DNA from: Tychonema sp. LEGE 07203
GTDB taxonomy: Bacteria > Cyanobacteriota > Cyanobacteriia > Cyanobacteriales > Microcoleaceae
Assembly (NCBI RefSeq): GCF_015207285.1
Contig: NZ_JADEXD010000006.1
Location: 1-64,000, forward strand
Length of the DNA: 64,000 nt
Reading direction: 5' to 3'
The translations under genes and the position numbers were made by a program. The notes beneath the pieces were generated by a model. That model was not told where the DNA came from. It did no database searches and saw nothing but the letters and a program-made list of their open reading frames with translations. Below, piece after piece: positions 1 to 10,388 of the stretch; position 1 is the first letter of the stretch; the number at the start of each line of letters is the position of its first letter.

Positions 1-1066
1 TTAGTTATTAGTTATTATTCATCAGTCATCAGTCATCAGTCATTAGTCATGTTTTGCTGTCCCCGCTCGCTTTGGGTCTAATGTCCAACGTCCAACGTCA
101 GCATTCAAGTATTATCAAAAACCATAATTATAAGTTTAGTTATAGGCATTTTGATCGCCCCGATCCTTAAATTTTGCAGCCCGACGCAATTTTTGCTCAA
201 AACGCCGTCGCAATTAAAATATCGGGTACTGCTGCGGGTGCGATCGCTACATTCCTGCTGTAGACGGTAATTTAAAATAAAAATTTCTAATAATTAAGAA
301 TTTCTAGCAATTATTAATATTTGCTATAATAACAGAGTCAGTTATTATCGCAATTATTTGTTTGATAGCAGTTCGAGCCAAAAATGAGGGATTGACCGAT
401 CGATCCTTCAATCCCTCAATCCCTCAATCCTTCAATCCCTCAATCCCTCAATCCCTAATCTATAGCAGTTAGAGCCAAAAATGAGGTATTGACCGATCGA
501 GTTCTCAATCCCCCAATCTAAAATCTCAAATCTCAAATCTAAAATCTCAACTCCTGACATTTTTGAGAAAGGCTATATATCCAAAGCTCCCCCTTTCGGG
601 TTCTCTCGCTCTCGGTTCTCCTGCCCGCTAATTGCACAGTTTATATACCTACTAATTGGCAATCTTGTAACAAGCCTCCTGCCGCTGGTAAATTGGTAGT
701 GTATGGTTATGTTGCCTCAAACAGAATCTGAGCGAGAGTTCCGTTGAGGGCGAGAAAGTAGGGTGCAGTCTAGACAGTCGCAGAAATTCTTGCTCGTCAA
801 CCCGCAGCAGTTAGGCCCGGCGAGGAATTGCCGGCCAGTTAAAAGTCCGCCCTGTGGCAGATAGCATTGGTTCTGGCTTGTCGTTAACCGTCAACGGTCA
901 GGATGTGGCACGAAATTAATTTTAAATGCCAAGATGCTGGAAGTAGGGGTGAGTTTAATTGTAAAGAAACTTTGAGCGTGCTTGGAAACCTCGCGGATAA
1001 AGCCTCTCAATCCAGCCGCTGCCCGCGATCGGGTTTTTCTAACAAATATCACTTTTATGCCCCCTG
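1..1066. repeat. Repeat-rich non-coding leader region
   Basis: No credible gene is visible. Bases 1-50 are short TTAGT/TCATCAG-type repeats. Two 39-bp direct repeats (365-403 and 462-500, two mismatches) begin ATAGCAGTT and end GACCGATCGA. Between and after them is a run of 7-8 bp units (CAATCCCT). The part from about 640 to 1066 is non-repetitive and presumably carries the promoter of the kinase at 1067, but I could not pick a convincing -35/-10 pair. Confidence 0.6.
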
Positions 1067-4000
1067 ATGTTTATTCCCTCCCTCAGTCAGGTCATCAACC
1101 GCAATCCCCTCACCGTCACTCCTCAGACGCCTGTAGAAAAGGCGATCGAGCTGATGAGCAGCACAGGGGCCAGTTACGTGCTCGTGGTGGAAGCGCGCGG
1201 GAATTCTCAAGTCGAAAATCCCGCTAACGGGACTTCCCCACAATCGCGGGAACATTTGGGTTTCAACAACGGCGTACCGCGCGTACCGCCATCGAACGGG
1301 CTGGGTTTCAACGGCTCAAAACCTCCCCATCTGGGCGGCCCGACGGTGTTGGGAATTTTTACAGCGCGAGATGTGGTACAGCTAGATTCCATCGGCTCGG
1401 CTTTGAGGGGATTTGCGATCGAGCAAATCATGATCAGAACCGTAACTGTAGTCCGAGAATCGGAAATTCCCGACTTTTTTGCCTTAGCAAATCTGCTGGA
1501 AAACAATCATATCAGTCATTTGCCCGTCGTCAGCGACGCTGAAGAACTTGTCGGTTTAATTAGCTCTCAAAGCTTGGTCGAACTGTTGCAGCAAATTGGG
1601 GAATCGCCACAAAAATCAAGCAGCGCTTTTCCTCCTGCGACCTTTGCCTTCCCTCCGCCGCTGCCGAGTTCACTGCCGAAATTAGAGCTGCCGGCGAGTT
1701 TAATTAAACTCAATCAAATTCCTCAAATCGCAGCTTCGCGAATTATTCACGCTCCTGCGTCTTCTTCGGTTCGCTATTTGGCGCAACTGATGTTTAGATA
1801 CAATGTTAGCTATGTATTAATTACTGAAACTCCCGAACAAAACTCGACTGCTACAAATGCCAAATTTACAAATCCCAACCTCCACAAATTGGTTGGGGTG
1901 GTAAGTTCGCGGGACATCGTGCAGTTGCAAGCGTTGGGAATAGACTCGAACAAAATTAAAGCCGGAGCGATTTGCAGCAGCTCGCCGCCGCTGGTACGAT
2001 CGCACTCTACCCTAGAAACAGCCGTCGCCCTGCTGCAAAAACACTACTGCCAGTTGCCATTATTAGTCATTAACGAAAGCAATCACCCGATCGGGATTGT
2101 CAATCCTAAAACTATCCTTTTACAAGCGCTGGATTCAAAATCTCTGCATTCGCTATCGATAGCTTTGCAGCGCCAGCTAGAATCGAGCAACGCGCAATAC
2201 AAAAAACTCGCCGCCCAAATACAGCTTCCGGCAGCCCATCGCCACCGAGATCGAGAAATTGCTCAAAACAGTTTCGCCGAGTCCCCAAATCTCCCCGCTG
2301 CTGTCAACAATCAGGGGATTTGGGATTGGAATCTCGAAACAGATGAGTTTTTTTATTCGGCGCGGTGGCAAGAAATGCTGGGCTACAAACCAGGAGAAAT
2401 CTCCAATCGCCGATCGGAATGGTGGAGTCGCATCCACCGAGATGACATTGACGGAGTAAAAGCAGCTTTAGAAGATCACTTCGCACAAAAGACACCGGAT
2501 TTTGCAGCAGAATACCGGATGTACTGCAAAGACGGCAGCACTCTGTGGGTGCTCAACCGGGGTCAAGTTTTGCGCGGCGCTGGAGGCAAACCGCTGCGCT
2601 TGGTAGGAACTCATACAGATATTACTCCAAACCAGCAGTTAGAACTCAAAAACGGCGATCGCGAGCAATTCCAAGTATTTGATGCTTTGAAAGCAACAGT
2701 AATTTTTCAGATGGATGCGGCGGGAGTTTGGACATTTCTCGGCCGCGCTTGGACTGAAATTACTGGTTTTTCAGTTGCCGAAAGTTTGCAAACTAATTTT
2801 TTAGATTGGGTGCATCCAGACGAGGGCCCGCAGTGTGCAAATTTATTGGAGTCTTTGCTGTCGGGGAAGTCGGAATTTTGTCGGCAAGAACTGCGATTTA
2901 AATACAATCCGGACTCGGAAAAAAACGAATTGGGAATTCACCCGAATTCCGGCTTTGTTTCTGTTGAAATGTTTGCTCAAGTCAGGCTGAATTCCCAAGG
3001 TGAAATTGCGGGAATTTTAGGGACTTTGCACGATGTCTGCAGCCGCGTCGAAGGCGTTGAGGAATTGCGGGAAAGCGAGCGGGCAATTCGATCGCTCTAC
3101 GAGGTAATGGTGGACTCGACAGGCTCTTTTGAGGAGCGCACTGCTCGGTTGCTGGCAATGGGTTGCAGTCAGTTTGGGATGGATATCGGGCTGTTGGGCA
3201 GGGTTTTGGGCGATCGCTACGAAGTGATCGCGGCTTATGTACCGTCGGATTTTCCCTTCGGATTTGCTAAAGGAGACGGTTTTGCTTTGAGCAGAACTTT
3301 TGAACGAGAGGTTTTGCGATCGATCGAACCTATTTCTATCGAATCCGCCGGCACTACTCAGTGGAAGCACCACCCCGCTTATGCCGTGCGCCGGTTCGAG
3401 GCTTTTGTCGGCACGCGGGTAACAGTGGAAGGGCGAGTGTTTGGCACTTTGAGCTTTACTTCGAGCACCGCCAAACCTGCTTTGAAACCGCTAAATTTTG
3501 AAATATTAAAGTTGATGGGCAATTACATCGGCGCGGAAATTGCCCGCGAAGAGCGGGATCGCACTTTGCAGAGTCAGTACCAGCGCGTTTTACTCCTCAA
3601 ACAAATCACTCAAAAAGTGCGATCGACCTTAGATACTCAAGAAATTTTTCAGACTACCGCCACCCAAATCGGGCGCGTATTCGGCGTAAATCGCTGTACA
3701 ATTCACACCTATCTTTCCCAACCCTATCCGCACCTTCCTTGCGTCGCAGAATATCTCGAACCAGGTAACGAATCGGCTTTAGATTTAGAACTTTCTGTCA
3801 CTTACAACCCCTACACAGAAAAACTGCTCGCTGAAGATATCGCCCTGGCATCTCCCGACGTGTTTGCCGATCCTTTGCTCGAATCTTCCGTGCCGATGTG
3901 CCGCCGCATCGGCTTAAAATCTATGTTGGCGGTTCGCACTTCCTATCAAGGCAAACCGAATGGCATTATTACCTTGCACCAGTGCGATGCTACTCGCCAG

Positions 4001-6544
4001 TGGACTCCCGACGAAATAGAATTGTTAGAAGATGTTGCCGCTCAAGTCGGAATTACCTTAGCTCAAGCACAACTTTTAGAAAAGGAAGTTCACCGGCAGC
4101 AACAGTTAGCAGAGCAAAACGAAGCTTTGGAACACGCGCGACAAGCGGCGGAAGTTGCTAACAGAGCTAAGAGCGAATTTTTAGCTACGATGAGTCACGA
4201 AATCCGCACTCCGATGAATGCGGTAATCGGGATGACGGGTTTGCTGCTGGATATGGAACTAACGGCAGAACAGCGGGATTTTGTGGAGACAATTCGCACC
4301 AGCGGCGATGCTTTGCTGACTATTATTAACGATATCCTCGACTTTTCTAAGATTGAATCGGGCAAAATGGATTTGGAACGCAGCCCTTTCGAGCTGCAAA
4401 ACTGTATAGAAGAATCTCTGGAATTGCTGGCTCCAAGAGCCTCGGAAAAAGGTTTAGAGTTGGCTTACTTTATTGACGATTCTGTTCCGAAAAATATTTT
4501 AGGAGATGTCACGAGGCTGCGCCAAATCTTAGTAAACCTGCTGGGAAATGCAGTTAAATTTACAGAATCGGGAGAAATAGTCGTCTGCTGTACGGCCAGG
4601 AAAATTGAGCCTGCACCTGCTAAAAAATCGCCGGAAAAAAGCAATATTCTAGAGCCGCAACTGCTAGCAATTAAGCAGGGACAGTTGCCTGATAGCAGGC
4701 AGTACGAGATTCAATTTGCTGTCCAAGATACGGGCATTGGCATTCCGCCAGACAGGATCGATCGCCTGTTTAAAGCTTTTTCGCAGGTGGACGCTTCGAC
4801 AACTCGACATTACGGCGGGACGGGGCTGGGACTGGCTATCAGCCAGCGCTTGAGCGATATGATGGGCGGTAAAATGTGGGTCGTCAGTCAGGTCGATCCG
4901 CGAAGTTCTAAGTCTCAACCGGGAGTTTCGGCGATCGGACAAAGTACCGCCGGAATGTCGCCTGCGGGATTTGCTCCGCCGTCAATATCGGGTTCTGGTT
5001 CGATTTTTTATTTCACGGTGATTGCTGAAGCCAATCAAAGCCGTGCTGAGGAAAAACTGCCGGAATTTGCCGATGGCAAGCATTTGTTAATTGTCGAGAA
5101 TCATGCCATTAACCGACAAGTTTTGATCCGGCAAGCTGAGGCTTGGGGAATGATACCCGTGGCTGCAACTTCGGGTGCTGAGGCTTTGGAAATTATCAAA
5201 TCAAACTCGGAGTTTGATTTGGCTATTTTGGCAATGAATTTACCAGATATGGACGGCGTGGCTTTGGCTGTAAAAATTCGTTCGTTCGAGCTGAGCAAAT
5301 TGTCTGGCCGCGAGGGGCTAAATCCGAATGTCATCCCAGTTAAAAGCCCCCGCAAAGTTACGCTGCCTTTGGTGCTGTTTACTTATTTGAGCAAGGCGGA
5401 AGTTTGGAAAAAACTTGAAACTACAGAAGTACATTTTTCGGCGTTTTTAACTAAGCCTCTCAAACAGTCGCAGTTTTATAATGTGTTGCTGCAAGTTTTT
5501 GGATATGTGGCCGGCAAAAGCGGTAGGGGAGAAGTTTCAAATGTGGCGACTTTGACTTCGGGATTGAAGTATTTTGAAAATTCTCAAGAACAGCACCGCG
5601 CGCAGCGGACACCAGCAGTTTTGAGGCAGGTTGCGAGCAATTCTGCCTCACAGGATGCAGCTAATTCTAGTCAGATTCGGATTTTGCTGGCAGAGGACAA
5701 TGTGGTGAATCAAAAAGTCGCTACGCATTTGCTCGACAGGATAGGATATCGGGCCGATATTGTGGCTAACGGGCTGGAGGTTTTGGAGGCGCTGAAGCGC
5801 CAATCTTACGATGTTGTGCTGATGGACGTGCAGATGCCCCAGATGGACGGATTGGAAGCGACGCGCCGCATTTGTCGGGAATGGCCGGCTAATAAGAAGC
5901 CGAGAATTATTGCGATGACGGCTAATGCGATGCAGGGCGATCGCGAAAAGTGTCTGGAAGCAGGTATGGACGATTATATTACTAAACCGGTGCGCCGGGA
6001 AGAGTTGGCGATCGCCCTCTCGCAGTGCCAACCCCTGCATCGGGATGAATTTGATGCAGTTGTTGAGCTGAACAATCCAGATATTGCTGACACCGTTGGC
6101 AGTGAGGATACTCGACACTCGATCGTTCAACCGGTAGCAAATTCGCCGATTAATTTTCAGGTTTTGCAAAGTCTCCGCGAGTTAGACGATGATGAAGACC
6201 CGGATTTTTTGGGGGAGTTGATTAAGATATATTTGTTAGATGCACCGCAGCATTTAGAAACAATTAAGGAGGCTATCTTTTTCGGAGATGCTGATAGTTT
6301 GAAGCTGGCTTCTCACACGCTGAAGTCGAGCAGCGCTAATTTAGGAGCGGTGTCTTTTTCGGAAGTTTGCAAGGAGTTGGAGTATATGGGCCGCGTGGCG
6401 GTTGAGTCTGGAGGGGAACAGGTTTTTGATGCCAGGAGGGCGCGCGATCGTTTGTTGGAAGCCGAATCAGAGTGGGAAAAGGTGCGGGCGGCTTTTGAGA
6501 AGGAATTGAAAACGGGGAAGTTGCGATCGCAAATAGGGAATTAG
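1067..6544 (+). CDS. Hybrid sensor histidine kinase, CBSx4-PAS-PAS-GAF-GAF-HisKA-HATPase-REC-REC-HPt
   Basis: A 1825-residue phosphorelay kinase without clear membrane segments, so probably cytoplasmic. Order by residue: two CBS pairs (about 1-175 and 208-361), PAS/PAC (415-525), a second PAS (535-660), GAF (665-838), GAF (841-1005), HisKA with phospho-acceptor H1044 in SHEIRTPMN, HATPase with N-box near 1157 and GTGLGLAIS near 1250, a receiver (1340-1480), a second receiver with D1587, and a C-terminal HPt with H1750 in [16 protein letters not shown] pairs usually bind adenine nucleotides, so energy or cAMP status may be an input (inference). In the first receiver the phospho-Asp position is Ala (A1389 in [11 protein letters not shown]) and the acidic pocket reads VEN, so it is probably a pseudo-receiver. 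The internal relay H1044 to D1587 to H1750 looks complete; the output regulator is not adjacent. GAF2 closely resembles the first GAF of the kinase at 43483. Confidence 0.95.
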   Translation: MFIPSLSQVINRNPLTVTPQTPVEKAIELMSSTGASYVLVVEARGNSQVENPANGTSPQSREHLGFNNGVPRVPPSNGLGFNGSKPPHLGGPTVLGIFTARDVVQLDSIGSALRGFAIEQIMIRTVTVVRESEIPDFFALANLLENNHISHLPVVSDAEELVGLISSQSLVELLQQIGESPQKSSSAFPPATFAFPPPLPSSLPKLELPASLIKLNQIPQIAASRIIHAPASSSVRYLAQLMFRYNVSYVLITETPEQNSTATNAKFTNPNLHKLVGVVSSRDIVQLQALGIDSNKIKAGAICSSSPPLVRSHSTLETAVALLQKHYCQLPLLVINESNHPIGIVNPKTILLQALDSKSLHSLSIALQRQLESSNAQYKKLAAQIQLPAAHRHRDREIAQNSFAESPNLPAAVNNQGIWDWNLETDEFFYSARWQEMLGYKPGEISNRRSEWWSRIHRDDIDGVKAALEDHFAQKTPDFAAEYRMYCKDGSTLWVLNRGQVLRGAGGKPLRLVGTHTDITPNQQLELKNGDREQFQVFDALKATVIFQMDAAGVWTFLGRAWTEITGFSVAESLQTNFLDWVHPDEGPQCANLLESLLSGKSEFCRQELRFKYNPDSEKNELGIHPNSGFVSVEMFAQVRLNSQGEIAGILGTLHDVCSRVEGVEELRESERAIRSLYEVMVDSTGSFEERTARLLAMGCSQFGMDIGLLGRVLGDRYEVIAAYVPSDFPFGFAKGDGFALSRTFEREVLRSIEPISIESAGTTQWKHHPAYAVRRFEAFVGTRVTVEGRVFGTLSFTSSTAKPALKPLNFEILKLMGNYIGAEIAREERDRTLQSQYQRVLLLKQITQKVRSTLDTQEIFQTTATQIGRVFGVNRCTIHTYLSQPYPHLPCVAEYLEPGNESALDLELSVTYNPYTEKLLAEDIALASPDVFADPLLESSVPMCRRIGLKSMLAVRTSYQGKPNGIITLHQCDATRQWTPDEIELLEDVAAQVGITLAQAQLLEKEVHRQQQLAEQNEALEHARQAAEVANRAKSEFLATMSHEIRTPMNAVIGMTGLLLDMELTAEQRDFVETIRTSGDALLTIINDILDFSKIESGKMDLERSPFELQNCIEESLELLAPRASEKGLELAYFIDDSVPKNILGDVTRLRQILVNLLGNAVKFTESGEIVVCCTARKIEPAPAKKSPEKSNILEPQLLAIKQGQLPDSRQYEIQFAVQDTGIGIPPDRIDRLFKAFSQVDASTTRHYGGTGLGLAISQRLSDMMGGKMWVVSQVDPRSSKSQPGVSAIGQSTAGMSPAGFAPPSISGSGSIFYFTVIAEANQSRAEEKLPEFADGKHLLIVENHAINRQVLIRQAEAWGMIPVAATSGAEALEIIKSNSEFDLAILAMNLPDMDGVALAVKIRSFELSKLSGREGLNPNVIPVKSPRKVTLPLVLFTYLSKAEVWKKLETTEVHFSAFLTKPLKQSQFYNVLLQVFGYVAGKSGRGEVSNVATLTSGLKYFENSQEQHRAQRTPAVLRQVASNSASQDAANSSQIRILLAEDNVVNQKVATHLLDRIGYRADIVANGLEVLEALKRQSYDVVLMDVQMPQMDGLEATRRICREWPANKKPRIIAMTANAMQGDREKCLEAGMDDYITKPVRREELAIALSQCQPLHRDEFDAVVELNNPDIADTVGSEDTRHSIVQPVANSPINFQVLQSLRELDDDEDPDFLGELIKIYLLDAPQHLETIKEAIFFGDADSLKLASHTLKSSSANLGAVSFSEVCKELEYMGRVAVESGGEQVFDARRARDRLLEAESEWEKVRAAFEKELKTGKLRSQIGN

Positions 6545-6939
6545 TTATTGGTTATTAGTTATTGGTTATTGGTTATTAGTAGGGGCGGTGGATGGTGCGG
6601 GCCCGCCCTCTGCCGTCTTGACATCGGATGCTGCGGCTGCAATGCCCGGTGCACGTTGCTAATTACCAATTACCAATTACCCATTACTTCTAACTAATGA
6701 CCAATGACTAATGACTCTTTACCCCTTCCCCAAATAGCTATTTAACTTTTCCCTAAATACGCTTTGCAAACAGTTGTCAGGTGCGTCACCACCCTTGAAT
6801 TTCCCAGAAAAAACCACAATCTAATAGCGACGCACCTGACAAATAGGATTCGTGAAAACCCTCCGCTGCATCTCGCCCAATACTAATGATTGTTGCAAGT
6901 TTTTTTAGAAACGATATTAAGACTGTTGAATCAATAGAA
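6545..6939. repeat. Intergenic repeats, livF tail copy and 14-bp inverted repeat
   Basis: Bases 6545-6580 and 6655-6715 hold short TTATTGG/TTACCAA-type repeats. Bases 6739-6775 match the 3' end of livF (7722-7758) at 34 of 37 positions and read in reverse as the last residues of that protein followed by a stop. Perfect 14-bp arms TTGTCAGGTGCGTC (6774-6787) and GACGCACCTGACAA (6829-6842) enclose 41 bp. No gene is seen. Confidence 0.7.
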
Positions 6940-7563
6940 TTAGTTGGTAAGAATTGCCCCTCTTGGGGAGCCGTACTTTATAGCAATTGCTTCCACTACT
7001 TGCAATTGTTCTTGAATTTTTTCGCGGTATTTGTTAGTTCTATAATCTTCATTATGATAATCAAAGTCTGGGAGTATAGTTCCAACCGTTTCTAAAGACT
7101 CGGCGATCGCTAACATCATGTTGGTTAAACTAGGAAACCATAAAGAAGGGTCACATTCTTCTAGTTGTAGCACAGGTGAGTTTTCAACCTTTGTTTCCGA
7201 ACCAGCAATGAATAGCCAACCATTTTCATAGGAAACAAATGGAAGATACTTTGGATCGTGAAAAGATGGAGAATAATATCCTTTTGCCTCCTCAAGAGAC
7301 AGGAAATGAATTAAGTCATCTGCATTTCCTAAAAATCTCTCCAGCGCACAGTAATATGTCGAACTACTGTATGAACAATCGTCATCATCTGGCCACCTCA
7401 TACCTACAGGTGCGCCTGCCCACTGATAAAATTCATAGGCTTCATCAGATAGCTGAAATGGAAAAAAGCTGAGTTTTTTTTCAATTTCTTCTCTGGGTAT
7501 ATCTGGCTGGCTTAGCTCACAATAAATACTGATTCGCTCAAGAGCCTCGGTCATCACAGACAT
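6940..7563 (-). CDS. SMI1/KNR4 (SUKH)-like protein
   Basis: A 207-residue acidic soluble protein. The pattern FPFQLSDEAYEFYQWAGAP at about 33-52, followed by a central LPFVSYENGWLFIAGSE block, resembles the SMI1/KNR4 (SUKH) fold. In bacteria this fold is common among immunity proteins of polymorphic toxin systems, but it also occurs in housekeeping roles. No toxin partner lies next to it. The gene sits between a full and a partial copy of the livF 3' end, so it looks like an inserted gene downstream of the transporter operon rather than part of it. The ATG is the first codon of a clean reading frame. Family assignment is from pattern only. Confidence 0.7.
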   Translation of the reverse strand: MSVMTEALERISIYCELSQPDIPREEIEKKLSFFPFQLSDEAYEFYQWAGAPVGMRWPDDDDCSYSSSTYYCALERFLGNADDLIHFLSLEEAKGYYSPSFHDPKYLPFVSYENGWLFIAGSETKVENSPVLQLEECDPSLWFPSLTNMMLAIAESLETVGTILPDFDYHNEDYRTNKYREKIQEQLQVVEAIAIKYGSPRGAILTN

Positions 7564-7724
7564 AGTTTATTACTCCCAAATCAACTTCAAAATGCTGCTA
7601 TTGTATTGTCAAAATAACACAGAATTATCATTGCCTAAGCGGAGACGACCTAATAGCCGATTACCAATCCCTCCGCTTCGCGCTCGCCCAATCCCTCCGC
7701 AACGCTAGAGCCCAATTCCTATAT

Positions 7725-8432
7725 TTAACTTTCCCCTAAATACGCCTTGCGAACAGTTTCATTTGACTGCAAATCGCTAGCGGTACCGACGACTACAACC
7801 TCGCCAGTTTGGATGACATAGCCGCGGTGAGCTACACTTAAAGCCATGCGGGCGTTTTGTTCTACCAATAAAATAGTAGTTCCGCCCGCATTAATATCGC
7901 GGACGATCGCAAAAATTTGACTCACCAACATCGGAGCCAAGCCCATACTCGGCTCATCCAATAATAACAAACGGGGGCGCGACATCAAAGCACGGGCGAT
8001 CGACAGCATTTGCTGTTCCCCCCCGCTGAGAGTACCCCCTTTTTGACTAATTCTTTCTCGCAAACGCGGAAATAAATTTAAAACTTTTTCCATATCAGAC
8101 TTGATACCGAGAGTATCGTTGCGGAGATAAGCACCCATTTCCAGGTTTTCTTGTACCGTCATGCGCCCAAAAATCAGTCGCCCTTCCGGGCTTTGAGAAA
8201 TGCCCAAACGGACGATCGCCTCTGTAGAAAGCGACTCCAAAGGCTTTCCCTCAAACAATACAGTACCCTGGCGCGGGCGCAGCAGCCCTTGAATCGTGCG
8301 GAGAGTGGTAGTTTTCCCCGCCCCGTTGCTACCGATTAATGTTACAACTTCTCCCTCCTTGACGGTTAACGATACTCCTTTGAGGGCGTGGATATTTCCG
8401 TAGTAGGTGTGAATGTCTTTGATTTCTAGCAT
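7725..8432 (-). CDS. livF: Branched-chain/neutral amino-acid ABC transporter ATPase, LivF type
   Basis: A 235-residue cytoplasmic ATPase, the usual LivF size. Walker A is GSNGAGKTT (about 34-42), the Q-loop region reads GISQSPEGR, the signature is LSGGEQQML (about 135), and Walker B is RLLLLDEPSMGL, followed by the H-loop region. It pairs with the LivG-type ATPase encoded 61 bp upstream on the same strand to power import through the LivH/LivM permeases. The family corresponds to NatE of the cyanobacterial N-I (Nat) neutral amino-acid system; the substrate range cannot be read from sequence. Its last 37 bp are duplicated at 6739-6775. Confidence 0.93.
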   Translation of the reverse strand: MLEIKDIHTYYGNIHALKGVSLTVKEGEVVTLIGSNGAGKTTTLRTIQGLLRPRQGTVLFEGKPLESLSTEAIVRLGISQSPEGRLIFGRMTVQENLEMGAYLRNDTLGIKSDMEKVLNLFPRLRERISQKGGTLSGGEQQMLSIARALMSRPRLLLLDEPSMGLAPMLVSQIFAIVRDINAGGTTILLVEQNARMALSVAHRGYVIQTGEVVVVGTASDLQSNETVRKAYLGES

Positions 8433-8493
8433 TATTGCTCTTTGTGGGCTATCTTTACCTGAATTTTAATCAAAATATGGAGATATTTACCCA

Positions 8494-9273
8494 TCACCCA
8501 TGTCCATCTTCTTCTTTTCCCAAATATGCCTCAATTACGCGAGGATCGGCGCGAACTAGATCCGGAGTTCCCTCAGCAATTTTAATGCCGTACTCCATCA
8601 CGCTGACGCGATCGCTAATTCCCATCACCACCTTCATATCGTGTTCGATCAGCAAAATACTCAAATCCAATTCATCGCGAATCCGGTAAATAAAGCGAGT
8701 TAGATCGGCCGTTTCGTTCGGGTTCATTCCCGCAGTCGGTTCGTCCAAAAGCAACACTTTCGGATCGGAAGCCAAAGCCCTGGCAATTTCCAATCTGCGC
8801 TGGTCGCCGTAGGAAAGGTTTTTTGCCAACTCCAGCGCTTTAGAAGCACCTAAACCGACAAAATCCAGCATAGTCAGCGCTTTTATTTTAGCTTCCCGTT
8901 CCTCGGAAATCACAGCCGACGGGCGGAGGATTGCACCCAACAAACCAGCTTTTAATCGGCAGTGCCTGCCTACTAAAACATTATCTAGCACAGTCATGTT
9001 GTTAAACAAGCGGATGTTTTGGAAAGTTCTAGCAATGCCAAAAGTTGTCAGGCGATCGGGAGGCAAACCCGTTATATTCTTCTGTTCCAGAAGCAACTGA
9101 CCGGCACTCGGCTTGTAGATACCTGTCAGCATATTAAAGAATGTGGTTTTGCCCGCACCGTTGGGGCCGATCAAACTGGCGATCGAGCCTTTTTCTAAGG
9201 TTAAACTAACTTGGTTGACCGCAGTCAAACCGCCGAATCGCATTGTAAGTTGCCGTGCTTCTAATAATGACAT
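8494..9273 (-). CDS. livG: Branched-chain/neutral amino-acid ABC transporter ATPase, LivG type
   Basis: A 259-residue ATPase. Walker A is GPNGAGKTTF (about 37-46). The LivG-typical GIARTFQNIRLFNNMTVLDNV stretch follows. The signature region is NLSYGDQRRLEIARAL (LSYGDQ is the usual LivG variant of LSGGQ), Walker B is VLLLDEPTAGMNP, and the C-terminus carries the LivG hallmark VMEYGIKIAEGTPDLVRADPRVIEAYLG. It corresponds to NatA of cyanobacterial N-I systems. It is transcribed toward livF with a 61-bp gap and is probably co-transcribed with it. A 181-bp gap and a methyltransferase gene separate it from livM. Confidence 0.93.
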   Translation of the reverse strand: MSLLEARQLTMRFGGLTAVNQVSLTLEKGSIASLIGPNGAGKTTFFNMLTGIYKPSAGQLLLEQKNITGLPPDRLTTFGIARTFQNIRLFNNMTVLDNVLVGRHCRLKAGLLGAILRPSAVISEEREAKIKALTMLDFVGLGASKALELAKNLSYGDQRRLEIARALASDPKVLLLDEPTAGMNPNETADLTRFIYRIRDELDLSILLIEHDMKVVMGISDRVSVMEYGIKIAEGTPDLVRADPRVIEAYLGKEEDGHG

Positions 9274-9454
9274 TTTGGTTTTGTTTCCTAATCTATTATA
9301 TTACAGTGCGAGCTTTTACTTTCACCCTGGCAAATCAACTTGGGAGATTGTACAAGATGGCAAAAGTCCTTTTTATCAACTTTTCTGACGCTGCTCAAAG
9401 CCCATCCCACAATAAAAAAAGATTTTTGTGAGATGGGCTTCTAGCCCGTCCTTG

Positions 9455-10297
9455 CTATTTTGGCAATTCAAGTTTATTGTCGGACATATTTTCTAGCGTA
9501 CAAACAAAGTAGAACTTAAAAAGATTAGATTCCAGCGAACGCAGAGGGCGATATTGTGCGTGCAAATCAGCAGTCGAAAAGTTCTCAATAACTTTGAGGT
9601 TGAGTTCGTCAGCCAAAGTTGCAATATTTTCAAACCCAGTAATCCACGGTGCATACATACTTTCGTATTTATCTATATAATCATTGATATCTTGGTAGCC
9701 CGTGGTTCTCAAAATCACTTTTTCCGACATATAATCAAAGGACAATCGAAAACTCTTCAGATTGTCGCGAATTTGTTCTAACACAAATATTACATCTTTT
9801 TTGGCAAGCAAGGTTGTGTTGCCTTCCCACAAAAAATATGTCTGTATATTGAAATTAAATTCGTTCTGCTGCAGCAAGGAAATTAAACCATCTTTTACGT
9901 AATCTGCGCGGATGTAGCGAACATTTGCTGTAACTTTGTTAGCCTTGAGAGTTTCTTCTTTTAATTGCAGTGTCGCGCCGTCGTCTATTTCAAAATAAGT
10001 GACTTTTTCTCCATTGATTCTAGCAGCGCGAGTATCCAAACCCGAACCTAGAATAACTACTTGCTTGCAACCTCCTAAAATTTGATTTGACAAAACGTCA
10101 TCAAAATATTTAGTCCGCAGCTTAACCATTTCTTTCGCGGCGGGAGAGTTTTGAGATATTTGGTCTGCTATTTTTTTTGTTTCTTCATTCAGCCAGATTT
10201 TTACTACGTTATCAGTGTAAAGAGGAATTGTTTCTTGATTCTCTTCTGCTCTAAATTCTGCTACAAGAAAAGCAGTCCCAGTTACATTCTTACTCAT
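9455..10297 (-). CDS. Class I SAM-dependent methyltransferase (leucine carboxyl methyltransferase-like)
   Basis: A 280-residue protein. The SAM-binding motif VVILGSGLDTRAARI at about 82-96 is the hallmark of the LCM / TIGR00027-type methyltransferases, with the acidic strand-2 end TYFEIDDG following at about 103. Some members methylate small metabolites or polyketide products, but the acceptor cannot be inferred. The gene is on the same strand as livM and livG and splits them. It looks more A+T-rich than its neighbours by eye, which fits an insertion into the operon. A hairpin-like repeat about 40 bp downstream (9405-9450, CCCATCCCAC / GTGAGATGGG) could be a terminator. Confidence 0.8.
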   Translation of the reverse strand: MSKNVTGTAFLVAEFRAEENQETIPLYTDNVVKIWLNEETKKIADQISQNSPAAKEMVKLRTKYFDDVLSNQILGGCKQVVILGSGLDTRAARINGEKVTYFEIDDGATLQLKEETLKANKVTANVRYIRADYVKDGLISLLQQNEFNFNIQTYFLWEGNTTLLAKKDVIFVLEQIRDNLKSFRLSFDYMSEKVILRTTGYQDINDYIDKYESMYAPWITGFENIATLADELNLKVIENFSTADLHAQYRPLRSLESNLFKFYFVCTLENMSDNKLELPK

Positions 10298-10388
10298 CGA
10301 TCATTTTTACCTCTTAGTATTATAAATATCCCAAAAATCTTTTGAAGAACAGGCAAGATGCCTGTTCCACAACAATCATTGAATGGAT

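Noticed and set aside
5648-6169. 173-codon minus-strand frame inside the first kinase
   Set aside because: It lies antisense to the receiver domain of a well-supported gene and has no family features.
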